Shown: one piece after another, positions 1 through 6,367 of the stretch
How the letters are laid out: each line of letters begins with the position of its first letter
Numbering within the stretch: the stretch's first letter is position 1
NCBI GenBank assembly: GCA_002371755.1
Contig: DFGM01000137.1
Location: forward strand, 1 to 14,739
Source of the DNA: Verrucomicrobia bacterium UBA3750
Lineage (GTDB): Bacteria; Verrucomicrobiota; Kiritimatiellia; RFP12; UBA1067
Direction: 5' to 3'
DNA length: 14,739 nucleotides
The notes under the pieces: model-generated
The model's input: the letters and a program-made list of their open reading frames with translations, nothing else
Databases searched by the model: none
What the model was told of the DNA's origin: nothing
Translations under genes and position numbers: made by a program

Positions 1-31
1 CAGTGTTCCGCGCCCCTTCCGGAGTATATGT

Positions 32-108
32 GGGCTTGTAGCTCAGTTGGTTAGAGCGCGTCCCTGATAAGGACGAGGTCACAAGTTCGATTCTTGTCAG
101 GCCCACCA
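32..108 (+). tRNA. tRNA-Ile (anticodon GAT)
   Basis: Full cloverleaf. The acceptor stem GGGCTTG (32-38) pairs with CAGGCCC (98-104) with one G-U pair; the discriminator A is at 105 and CCA is encoded at 106-108. The anticodon stem CGTCC/GGACG encloses the loop CTGATAA, giving anticodon GAT at 66-68. The TTCGATT T-loop is present. It is the first of three same-strand tRNA genes. No promoter is visible in the 31 bases before it. Confidence 0.97.
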
Positions 109-216
109 TTGTTAGATTGCTGGAATATTCAGAGAGTTGGTTGCCGCCGGGTTTTTCGGTGCAGTCAATCATCGAATCAAGCGATCGGACAATTCAGCAG
201 TCAAACAATTCCTCAT

Positions 217-292
217 GGGGGTATAACTCAGTTGGTAGAGTGTCTGCTTTGCAAGCAGAATGTCGCCGGTTCGAATCCGACTACCTCCACCA
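217..292 (+). tRNA. tRNA-Ala (anticodon TGC)
   Basis: Full cloverleaf. The acceptor stem GGGGGTA (217-223) pairs with TACCTCC (282-288) with one G-U pair; ACCA follows at 289-292, so CCA is encoded. The anticodon stem TCTGC/GCAGA encloses TTTGCAA, with anticodon TGC at 250-252. The T-arm carries TTCGAAT. Ile-GAT followed by Ala-TGC is the classic pair of rRNA operon spacers, but the next element is tRNA-Tyr and a terminator, so this is not a 16S-23S spacer. Confidence 0.97.
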
Positions 293-315
293 ATCCCCGC
301 CTCAAGCCAATCTCT

Positions 316-401
316 GGCGAGATACTCAAGCGGTCAACGAGGGCAGACTGTAAATCTGCTGGCTAACGCCTTCCAAGGTTCGAATCCTTGCCTCGCCACC
401 A
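316..401 (+). tRNA. tRNA-Tyr (anticodon GTA)
   Basis: Class II tRNA of 86 nt. The acceptor stem GGCGAGA (316-322) pairs with CCTCGCC (391-397) except for an A-C mismatch at the innermost position. The discriminator is A398 and CCA is encoded at 399-401. The anticodon stem GCAGA/TCTGC encloses CTGTAAA, giving GTA at 350-352. The long variable arm (about 360-373) and T-stem CAAGG/CCTTG fit bacterial tRNA-Tyr. It is the last gene of the cluster. Confidence 0.96.
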
Positions 402-405
402 TCCG

Positions 406-433
406 AACCCCACTGACGCGGGGTTTTTCTTTT
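406..433 (+). terminator. Intrinsic terminator of the tRNA cluster
   Basis: Stem AACCCC (406-411) and GGGGTT (420-425) with an 8-nt loop, followed by a T-rich tail (TTTCTTTT). It begins 4 nt after the CCA of tRNA-Tyr, so it ends the tRNA transcript. Confidence 0.85.
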
Positions 434-487
434 GCCCTGAATTCGGCAGTTGTTTCCAATCCAAAATGAGATGCACTGCGACGGCTA

Positions 488-672
488 GGGGCTCACCATC
501 CTACCACGGTACATAGCGGCGCGAGGGCGACGGCGGTAGGGCGGGCAGACCCTGCCCGCCGCGATATTTCGACTGGCCAGGCACAGCCTGACCATCTGGA
601 TAGGTGAGCCCTGCCAGCCGGGTCTTCCGAAGCCTCTGCGTGAAGACCTCGCCTGCAACTGCAGTTGTCAGG
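488..672. repeat. Multi-hairpin inverted-repeat element in the intergenic region
   Basis: No gene is visible in the 250 bases between the tRNA terminator and the transferase gene, but inverted repeats are dense. An outer pair, GGGCTCACCATCC (489-501) and GGATAGGTGAGCCC (598-611), matches with a single extra base. Inside it lie a 9-bp perfect stem with a 3-nt loop (540-548/552-560) and a 5-bp stem CAGGC/GCCTG (578-590). Outside lie a 7-bp pair GGTCTTC/GAAGACC (621-627/642-648) and a 12-bp palindrome CAACTGCAGTTG (656-667) flanked by CCTG/CAGG. None has a T-run, so these are not ordinary terminators. The arrangement resembles a REP/BIME-like or miniature element. It could also be a structured RNA. 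The structure is visible; the mobile or repetitive nature is inferred. Confidence 0.55.
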
Positions 673-684
673 TTTAAATCACCC

Positions 685-1251
685 TTAGCCCAGGAATTCG
701 TCCATCGTATCGGCGGCAGGGTTGTTTATGCCGTCGCGGTGAAAAACCTTGGTCAAAGTCGCAAAGAGTATCTTGGCATCAATCCAGAGAGTTCGGTGAT
801 CCACATACCAGACGTCGAAGGCGAACTTTTCCTGCCATGAAATGGCGTTTCTGCCGTTCACCTGCGCCCAACCGGTGATGCCGGGGCGCACTTCGTGCCG
901 GCGACGCTGCTCTTGCGAATAGCGCGGGAGGTAGCGCACCGGAAGCGGGCGTGGGCCGACAAGCGCCATCTTTCCGGAAATGACATGCAAGAGCTGCGGA
1001 AGTTCGTCCAGGGAAGTGGCACGTAGAAGTTTGCCGAGGCGTGTGAGCCGTTCGGCATCGGTGCCATCGCCATCACGCATGGTGCGCAGCTTCAACATGC
1101 CGAACGGTTTGCCGTTCAGTCCGGCGCGTTCCTGCCTGAAAAAGATGGGGCGCCCATCGATAATGGCAACAAGCACGATGCATACGCCAAGCGCCACAAG
1201 CCACAGAGGGGCGAAAACAATCGCGAGGAGGGTGTCTAAAAACCGTTTCAT
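685..1251 (-). CDS. Monotopic phosphoglycosyl transferase (bacterial sugar transferase, PglC/WcaJ-like core)
   Basis: A 188-aa protein, the size of minimal PglC-type enzymes. This family moves a sugar-1-phosphate from a nucleotide sugar to undecaprenyl phosphate, the first membrane step of glycan assembly, at the inner face of the cytoplasmic membrane. An N-terminal hydrophobic segment (about 7-32) fits the re-entrant membrane helix. Family motifs follow in order: KLRTM (54-58), the catalytic Asp-Glu dyad D82-E83 in LDELPQ, ALVGPRP (96-102), RPGITGWAQVNGR (122-134) and DVWYVDH (146-152). The sugar cannot be told from sequence. It is the last gene of the minus-strand run, 27 nt after the tandem acyl carrier protein gene. 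The start at 1251 puts the membrane helix at the N-terminus. Family is certain; the product glycan is not. Confidence 0.93.
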   Translation of the reverse strand: MKRFLDTLLAIVFAPLWLVALGVCIVLVAIIDGRPIFFRQERAGLNGKPFGMLKLRTMRDGDGTDAERLTRLGKLLRATSLDELPQLLHVISGKMALVGPRPLPVRYLPRYSQEQRRRHEVRPGITGWAQVNGRNAISWQEKFAFDVWYVDHRTLWIDAKILFATLTKVFHRDGINNPAADTMDEFLG

Positions 1252-1278
1252 GTGCCTGCGGGCCGCGAAAAAGGGTGC

Positions 1279-1674
1279 TTACGGAATGAGGAAGTCGTCT
1301 ATCGTCTTCATTTGCGGGATGCGTTCCATGGGGTAGACGACGCCGAAGCGTTGTTCCGCTTCCATCACGAGACGAAGGTGGTTGACGCTATCCCATTCGG
1401 GAATGGAACCATACGATGCGCCGCGCATGGTTTCGCGTTCGACATTGAGGAGCCTTGCGGCAAACGCGATGAAAGCCTCGCGGTAGAGATCGCGAACAGT
1501 CTTGAGAGTCAGAAAACGCTCGATGCCGGTGGGTGCGCCCCAATCGTTTTCAAGCATGACGAGGAGTCCAAAACCCATCAGCGAGCTCCAGAACTCCACC
1601 TCGCGAAAAGGCGTATCGAGCGAAAGGCTGTCCGTTTCCAGCACATCGGCGGCTGCTTGCAGGAATTTGTTCAT
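1279..1674 (-). CDS. Tandem (two-domain) acyl carrier protein
   Basis: A 131-aa protein that reads as two acyl-carrier-type domains, about 1-66 and 67-131. The second has the classical attachment site, W94-D95-S96-V97, where S96 would carry phosphopantetheine, followed by LRLVMEAEQRFGV as in ACP helix II. The first has the same layout with W29-S30-S31-L32, so the serine is kept but the preceding Asp is Ser. Such proteins deliver acyl or aminoacyl groups as thioesters; beside a phosphoglycosyl transferase the likely role is modifying a sugar or lipid. I chose the ATG at 1672-1674 because it begins exactly at the first domain; an upstream GTG (1723-1725) would add 17 residues without domain features. 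The gene lies 25 nt after the membrane protein gene. The substrate and partner enzymes are unknown. Confidence 0.75.
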   Translation of the reverse strand: MNKFLQAAADVLETDSLSLDTPFREVEFWSSLMGFGLLVMLENDWGAPTGIERFLTLKTVRDLYREAFIAFAARLLNVERETMRGASYGSIPEWDSVNHLRLVMEAEQRFGVVYPMERIPQMKTIDDFLIP

Positions 1675-1699
1675 AAGAGATGTTTGCGGGCGGGTTTCA

Positions 1700-3505
1700 T
1701 CATGATTTGGCAATGCCGAAGGCACCGGCTCCGATTGTGGCTAGGAATGAGGCGATGCCAAGAATCACGGGAACGGGTCCTTCGCCTGCGGGCGGGACCT
1801 CACGCTTCGCCTTGGGTTCTGGAAACTCGAAGAGATAGAGATCCCCCGGAGCGCTATTGGTTTTCACGATAGCCTTGGACGTAATCCTGTACGACCCGCG
1901 CATCATGGCTTTTGCACTCTTTAAGAACGACGACACTTGCGCATTTTTGAGCTGGCTCGCGTGCAAAAGCGCAAATTGCGTGGCGGGGTCTGAGGGGTCT
2001 TGCACAAACTCCACGCCCCTTGCCCCGATTCCCCAGCCAGGCAGAGAGTTGCCGATGCCTGCCATGTCGAGCACCTTGCCGTTGCCGCGCGAGACGATTT
2101 CTTCAGCGACGGGATTGGGGGCCTTGACGATGGCAAGATCGATTACTGCGAGGTAAAGGCGGTTTATGCGCGCGAGGTCGCAAGCGCCGAGAAGAATAAG
2201 TGCGCCTGCGATAATCGCCGGGACGCGTCTCGGCAGCGCCTTGAGAGCGGAAAGTTTCCTGATTAGCGCTTCCAGGCCGAATCCAGCCAAGGCACAGAGC
2301 GCGAACTCGGTCAGGTGATGCCATTTCACCGGTGCGCGGATGGAATCGCCTATCGGCAGCGCAAACACCATTCTATATATAGGAGAAGCGTAGCGCCCCA
2401 TGGAAAGGAGCCAGAAGATGATGGCGGCGGCAAGAAGGAAGGCTATTTCGCCTTTAACGGGGGCTACAGCCCCGGCGCCGCCACTTATGCGGCGTTTCAG
2501 GTATGTCGCCACGGCAAAAAGCGCCATAAGGCACGTCACCCACCCCACATAGAGCGAATGCTGGCGGTAGTTGCCTTGCTTTGCGCCAAAGGGACGCCCC
2601 AACGCGCCTGTATAAGGCTTTACGCCGGAATGTTGTCTGGGGCCGAGCGAAAGCACCATCGGGCAGCTCGTATCGCCGTTCAGGCGCGGAATGAAGAACT
2701 CCAACGTCTCATCCGGTGGGAGCGACCAGTTTGTGACGAAGATCCAGCGCTCTTCTTCTTTGGATTTGTCCATGCCGCCGGTGAGCGCACTGCCGCGCGA
2801 CTCTTCGATTTGCTTGTCGCGTCCGGCGAGATCTCGCGTTATCGCAGTGCGGAAGCTCGGAGCGCCAATAAGAAAGAATACGATTGCCGCAGCGGAGAGA
2901 CCCTTCCAAGATGGAAGTTTGCGCTCACGAACGCAGCACCAGATGAAATAAGCGGCCGTGAATAACGTAAAGAGAAGCCAAAGGTCAGGCTGATAGAAAC
3001 TTGCCCAGGCGACAGAAGCGCCCAGGAGAACCCAATTCTTGATCTTGCCTTTGCGAACGGCTCTGTCGGCGAGCCCAAATGCGAAGACGCCGCTATATTG
3101 CCAATAGAACCAACCGGCGTGGCCGGCGGAAAAGAGGGAGAACCAGTATCCGCAAAAGCCGAGGAAGATGCCGCCGCCATACGAGGCGAGGCGGCTCAAG
3201 CCGCGTCCACGCAGATAATACGCCATTCCTAGGGCGGAAAGGTATCCCGCGACGGCGTACTGAAGCTCCTGCCAGAGATACGGCGAGCCTATGAAGTGCC
3301 TGAGATCGCACGGCGCAAACTTGCCGGTCTTCAGCCATTCGTGCCAGAAGACGATGATTGGGCTCTTGTCCGGGAAGGACATGGCGGCATCCGGCATTAC
3401 CGGACACGCCGAAAGCCCCCACGCTCCCCAAAAGACAAACCCCGCCAGAACCGCATAGACCGCGGTAAAGGCGAGGAAGTACGCCAAACGGCTTTTCAGG
3501 CGCAT
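1700..3505 (-). CDS. Large multi-pass membrane protein, YfhO/GT-C-like
   Basis: A 601-aa integral membrane protein. Hydrophobic segments lie at about 8-32, 83-98, 108-126, 132-147, 158-171, 174-192, 203-217, 318-336, 353-369, 397-415, 428-443 and a C-terminal one at 577-598. A polar stretch at about 219-315 separates the two halves, and a second soluble stretch (about 445-575) precedes the last helix. The segment IRAPVKWHHLTEFALCALAG (389-408) resembles the conserved R-x-P-x-K/R...LAG stretch of YfhO-like and other GT-C-fold membrane proteins, which use or flip polyprenyl-linked sugars. That similarity is by eye only. The start lies 7 nt after the atpK stop with no clear Shine-Dalgarno, suggesting coupled translation. 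With the ACP and phosphoglycosyl transferase behind it, an envelope-glycan role is a reasonable guess. Confidence 0.6.
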   Translation of the reverse strand: MRLKSRLAYFLAFTAVYAVLAGFVFWGAWGLSACPVMPDAAMSFPDKSPIIVFWHEWLKTGKFAPCDLRHFIGSPYLWQELQYAVAGYLSALGMAYYLRGRGLSRLASYGGGIFLGFCGYWFSLFSAGHAGWFYWQYSGVFAFGLADRAVRKGKIKNWVLLGASVAWASFYQPDLWLLFTLFTAAYFIWCCVRERKLPSWKGLSAAAIVFFLIGAPSFRTAITRDLAGRDKQIEESRGSALTGGMDKSKEEERWIFVTNWSLPPDETLEFFIPRLNGDTSCPMVLSLGPRQHSGVKPYTGALGRPFGAKQGNYRQHSLYVGWVTCLMALFAVATYLKRRISGGAGAVAPVKGEIAFLLAAAIIFWLLSMGRYASPIYRMVFALPIGDSIRAPVKWHHLTEFALCALAGFGLEALIRKLSALKALPRRVPAIIAGALILLGACDLARINRLYLAVIDLAIVKAPNPVAEEIVSRGNGKVLDMAGIGNSLPGWGIGARGVEFVQDPSDPATQFALLHASQLKNAQVSSFLKSAKAMMRGSYRITSKAIVKTNSAPGDLYLFEFPEPKAKREVPPAGEGPVPVILGIASFLATIGAGAFGIAKS

Positions 3506-3512
3506 TAGTTTG

Positions 3513-3971
3513 TTATTTCACCGAGCCGAGGGCGATAAGGGCGAAGACCATTGCGAAGATGGCGACGGTTTCGACGATGCCGAGGGCGGCAAGGTAGTTT
3601 GTGAAGCCCTGGTTGGTCTCTGCCTGCGCATCGCACGCAGCGGCGCCGGCGCGCCCCTGGAAGAGGGCGGAAAGACCAATCGCAAGCCCGGCGAAGATGC
3701 CGGCGACGAGCACGGGCACGCCCGAGCCAGCTGCCACCTTGCCGACCTTGCCGAGCATGATGAACATGAGAATCATTCCGTAGAGCGTCTGGGTGATGGG
3801 GGCGCCCACGAAGGAGAGCAGCAGGAACGGAGCCGGCTTGCCCGCCGCGTAGCACTTCTTCCACGCTCCCACGGCCGCGGAGGCCGCGAAGCCAGTGCCG
3901 AACGCGCTTCCCGCGCCGGCCAATCCCAAGCAGGCAATCGCGCCTGCGACTATCATTGCTGCATCACTCAT
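3513..3971 (-). CDS. atpK: V-type ATPase subunit K (c-ring proteolipid)
   Basis: A 152-aa, four-helix proteolipid made of two hairpins; it forms the rotating membrane ring that carries the coupling ion. Helices lie at about 5-30, 48-73, 84-105 and 126-148. The ion-binding glutamate is E134 in helix 4 (GIVETVAIF). Helix 2 has T60-Q61 (ITQTLYG) instead of a second carboxylate, and Q105 ends helix 3, so there is one carboxylate per four helices. T60, Q61, Q105 and E134 match the Na+ ligands T64, Q65, Q110 and E139 of Enterococcus hirae NtpK in order and near-identical spacing. The start at 3971 is chosen because AAAGGA (3980-3985) sits 8 nt before the ATG; the upstream open frame lacks family sequence. 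It follows subunit I by 38 nt. Confidence 0.93.
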   Translation of the reverse strand: MSDAAMIVAGAIACLGLAGAGSAFGTGFAASAAVGAWKKCYAAGKPAPFLLLSFVGAPITQTLYGMILMFIMLGKVGKVAAGSGVPVLVAGIFAGLAIGLSALFQGRAGAAACDAQAETNQGFTNYLAALGIVETVAIFAMVFALIALGSVK

Positions 3972-3979
3972 TTTCTGTT

Positions 3980-3985
3980 TCCTTT
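3980..3985 (-). promoter_or_regulatory. Ribosome binding site of atpK
   Basis: AAAGGA on the minus strand, 8 nt before the ATG at 3971. It fixes the start of subunit K, where a much longer open frame runs upstream into subunit I. Confidence 0.7.
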
Positions 3986-4009
3986 GTTTGGTTGCGAATT
4001 GTTTGGTTT

Positions 4010-5662
4010 TCAGCCTTCCCAGGCTCCCGCAGACGCCTTGCGGAACGGACGGAAGCCGTAGCCGGACCACGATACTCCCTTGTGGTTGGAGAACTCCAGC
4101 GTATTGAGGCGGACTGCGTGTACAAGGATGGAGAGCCCCGCCATGGCGAGATTGAGCGCGTGGCCGACAATCAGTATCGCCACCATCGGCACCACTTTGA
4201 GCCATAGCGGCAAATCGAGGCCCGTCGCCATCTGGTTGAAGTTTTCAGCTACCTTTACCGAAGCGAGTCCTACTGCGAAAAGCCTCACGTAGGAGATGAT
4301 GTCGCCTAACGCGCTCATGATGTTAAGGGGCAGCATTCCGAGTTCCGCGCCACGCGTTTTCAGTTCCGAGGGTTTCACCGAGAACAGGAAGACGAGAAGA
4401 ATAGAGACGATTCCCATCGCCATGCCCCACTTCGGGACGCCCGGGAATATGCCTACGATAGAGTTCGTCACGAGATACATCATCACAATGACGCCGGCCC
4501 AGCCGAGCTCGGCAAGCGCCGTGGAATCAGGCGCCTTGCACGCAGCGTTCCACAGTCTCGCAAGCGTCAGGTGGCTCGCGCCTATCGTGAAACAAAGGAG
4601 CATCATGTTCTTGTAAGTGGCGTCCCCCAGCCATTTCACAGTAGGCCAATCGGCGCATGCCGGAATCGCCGCGCCGAACCATGTGTTGGAGAGCAGCCCC
4701 CAGCCAACCGTGGCGAGAGAAAAAACCGTGAGCAGCACGAACCAGCTCTTCGGCAGCTTCTTCTTCATTGCAAGCGTGCCGAAAAGGAAAATCAGCCCAT
4801 ATGCGCCATCGCCGACCAGCATCGCGAAAAAGAGCGAGAAATAGCACATGAACGGCACGGATACATCCGCTTCGTCATAGGCCGGTGCAATGCCGAGGCC
4901 ATCGAAAAGGGCTTTTACGGGGCGGAAGAGTTTGGGCGGCTCGATAAGCGTGGGCGGGATTTCACCGGGAAGCCTGTCGCGCACCAGAACGGCCCAGCCG
5001 TTTCCGGCTGCCGCCTTGCGCAGAGCTCCCACGCACTTTTCCGGCACCCAGCCGGATATGAACGCCACTTCTCCTTGCGCAACCATCGTCTCTTTTGCCG
5101 CGCTGAAGCGAATGGCATCTTCCAGAGCACCGAAACCAGCCGCCAACGCTTTATCGTCGCATCCGGCGAGGGAGTTCAAGACGTCTTCAAGCTCACTGCG
5201 GAGCTTGTTAAGCCGCGTCCGCATGGCGCCAAGGCTTTCCGCGGGCAGGCGTTCCGGCAAATCAGTCACTTTCCTGAGGTCATCGCCCAATTCGGCGAGG
5301 AGCTTGCCTGCGAGGACAGGGTCGAAATCGCCGTAAGGCTCATACTTGCGGATTTCCTTCTCCAGCTCGTCTATATTAGAGGAAAGAGAGTCTTTGCGGG
5401 ATTCGAGTGCAAGCACCTCTTGGACAGTGCAACGACGAAGCTCTTGCGAAGAGGTGGCATTCTCAAGACCGGCACGGGCTTTCTCAATGGCCCTGACAGC
5501 CTTTGCGGCATCCGCCGCTACGCCTTTGGCGTCCAAAACCTCTTTGCCGGAGGCGCCTGAGAGGTCGAGATGCACCACACCGAGTTCGCGAAGCGCGGAA
5601 AGAGCCGCTTCCCGTTCGTGCGCCAGGGCTACGAGATCGAGATGTTCCATCTTCACTATCAT
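4010..5662 (-). CDS. atpI: V-type ATPase subunit I (stator a-subunit)
   Basis: A 550-aa protein that forms the ion half-channels beside the c-ring and anchors the peripheral stalk. The N-terminal half (about 1-265) is cytosolic, with coiled-coil stretches (about 65-115 and 160-185) and the family segment SGWVPEK near residue 205. The C-terminal half has about seven membrane helices, beginning with the family-like segment FFAMLVGDGAYGL, and includes GASHLTLARLWN and SYVRLFAVGLA. R518 in the last helix (VHAVRLNTLEF) fits the essential arginine of a-subunits. At 550 aa it is somewhat short for a bacterial I subunit. Its ATG (5660-5662) overlaps the stop of subunit D by 4 nt (ATGA), so the two are translationally coupled. 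This is V-type subunit I, not the unrelated F-type AtpI. Confidence 0.95.
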   Translation of the reverse strand: MIVKMEHLDLVALAHEREAALSALRELGVVHLDLSGASGKEVLDAKGVAADAAKAVRAIEKARAGLENATSSQELRRCTVQEVLALESRKDSLSSNIDELEKEIRKYEPYGDFDPVLAGKLLAELGDDLRKVTDLPERLPAESLGAMRTRLNKLRSELEDVLNSLAGCDDKALAAGFGALEDAIRFSAAKETMVAQGEVAFISGWVPEKCVGALRKAAAGNGWAVLVRDRLPGEIPPTLIEPPKLFRPVKALFDGLGIAPAYDEADVSVPFMCYFSLFFAMLVGDGAYGLIFLFGTLAMKKKLPKSWFVLLTVFSLATVGWGLLSNTWFGAAIPACADWPTVKWLGDATYKNMMLLCFTIGASHLTLARLWNAACKAPDSTALAELGWAGVIVMMYLVTNSIVGIFPGVPKWGMAMGIVSILLVFLFSVKPSELKTRGAELGMLPLNIMSALGDIISYVRLFAVGLASVKVAENFNQMATGLDLPLWLKVVPMVAILIVGHALNLAMAGLSILVHAVRLNTLEFSNHKGVSWSGYGFRPFRKASAGAWEG

Positions 5663-6264
5663 GCCACATCCTCCTCCGGCACGCGGGATTTCGCAATCTT
5701 GCCGCGCGTCACGGCCGCAGTCTGTTCATCGCCTATCGCTATCTTTATGACGCGTATTGCTTCCTTGCACTCTGGGATCTTCACCTTTTCAAAGAGATTG
5801 ACGCGCTGCGAGGTGGTTTCGAGCTCGGCCGACACGAGCCTACGCTGTTCTTCATACACCTTTCTCTCGCTTTGCAGGGTAAGGACCTCGATGCTCATCC
5901 TGGTCGCATCGTCTATCCAGGCAGGTGTCGCCCACACGTCGATTTCCTTCACGTTCGCATCTATGGATTCGAATGTAGGTATGGCGACTCCGGCGATATT
6001 CGATTGACCGGTCTTGATGTCGTTTATGGTGACGAGACCTTCGAGAAGTTCTTTGCCGGTGGCGAGAAGCCCCACCCAGTGCTGCATAGCTTCGCGTTTT
6101 TCGCGTTCCTTGGCCGCCACCGCGTCCGCCTTTGCGCTGATTTGCGCAATCTCGCTTTGCAGCTGTTGCTTTTTCAGCTGAAGCATCGGCAGAAAGCGCT
6201 GAAACCGTTTCAATGCATCGGTTTGCGCCTTCAGTTCGGTTTTGGTGAGTTTTATCTTGGCCAT
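5659..6264 (-). CDS. atpD: V-type ATPase subunit D (central stalk)
   Basis: A 201-aa subunit that forms the coiled-coil central shaft turning inside the A3B3 head and coupling ATP hydrolysis to c-ring rotation. The start MAKIKLTKTELKAQ and LPMLQLKKQQLQSEI (about 28-42) match the bacterial D family; long charged helices at both ends would make the antiparallel coiled coil. I take the ATG at 6262-6264, not the longer frame that opens at 6537: the extra 91 residues are antisense to obgE, low in complexity, and lie upstream of a strong promoter at 6275-6303. The predicted mRNA has only a few bases before this ATG. It is first in the D-I-K run. No A, B or E subunit gene lies upstream, where obgE diverges instead. 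Confidence 0.93.
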   Translation of the reverse strand: MAKIKLTKTELKAQTDALKRFQRFLPMLQLKKQQLQSEIAQISAKADAVAAKEREKREAMQHWVGLLATGKELLEGLVTINDIKTGQSNIAGVAIPTFESIDANVKEIDVWATPAWIDDATRMSIEVLTLQSERKVYEEQRRLVSAELETTSQRVNLFEKVKIPECKEAIRVIKIAIGDEQTAAVTRGKIAKSRVPEEDVA

Positions 6265-6274
6265 TGTGGTGCGT

Positions 6275-6303
6275 ATTATACCAAACCTCCCCTCTGCGGT
6301 CAA
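6275..6303 (-). promoter_or_regulatory. Sigma-70-type promoter of the V-ATPase D-I-K run
   Basis: Minus strand: -35 TTGACC (6298-6303), 17-bp spacer, extended -10 TGGTATAAT with the hexamer at 6275-6280. The atpD ATG (6264) is only 10 nt after the hexamer, so the leader should be about 3-4 nt and cannot hold a ribosome binding site. Confidence 0.85.
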
Positions 6304-6330
6304 GGGGCGCGGGGCTGGCAAAAAGGCGCG

Positions 6331-6360
6331 TTGCGCGGCGGGGGGAGAAAATGGTATAAT
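6331..6360 (+). promoter_or_regulatory. Sigma-70-type promoter of obgE
   Basis: Extended -10 TGGTATAAT with the hexamer at 6355-6360 and a -35-like TTGCGC (6331-6336) at 18-bp spacing. The obgE ATG starts at 6368, 8 nt past the hexamer, so transcription would begin at or within about 2 nt of the start codon. It is divergent from the atpD promoter and shares TGGTATAATAYGC with it. Confidence 0.8.
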
Positions 6361-6367
6361 ATGCGCG

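Noticed and set aside
24..31. TATAT as the -10 box of the tRNA cluster
   Set aside because: It lies immediately before the mature tRNA-Ile 5' end, leaving no room for a transcription start, and no -35 is visible.
540..560. 9-bp hairpin as an intrinsic terminator
   Set aside because: Perfect stem, but no T-run on either side; it fits better as part of the inverted-repeat element.
604..840. Plus-strand frame of 78 codons across the inverted-repeat region
   Set aside because: It runs through hairpins and then antisense to the transferase; no motif and no start signal.
1675..1725. GTG start at 1725 for the tandem acyl carrier protein
   Set aside because: It adds 17 polar residues without family features and lies inside the preceding gene; the ATG at 1674 starts at the first domain.
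2315..2965. Plus-strand frame (216 codons) opposite the large membrane protein
   Set aside because: Composition is arginine/alanine-rich as expected of an antisense shadow, with no ribosome binding site.
4571..5560. Long plus-strand frame (329 codons) opposite V-ATPase subunit I
   Set aside because: Antisense shadow in GC-rich DNA; the minus strand encodes a clear family protein and the plus frame shows no recognisable motif.
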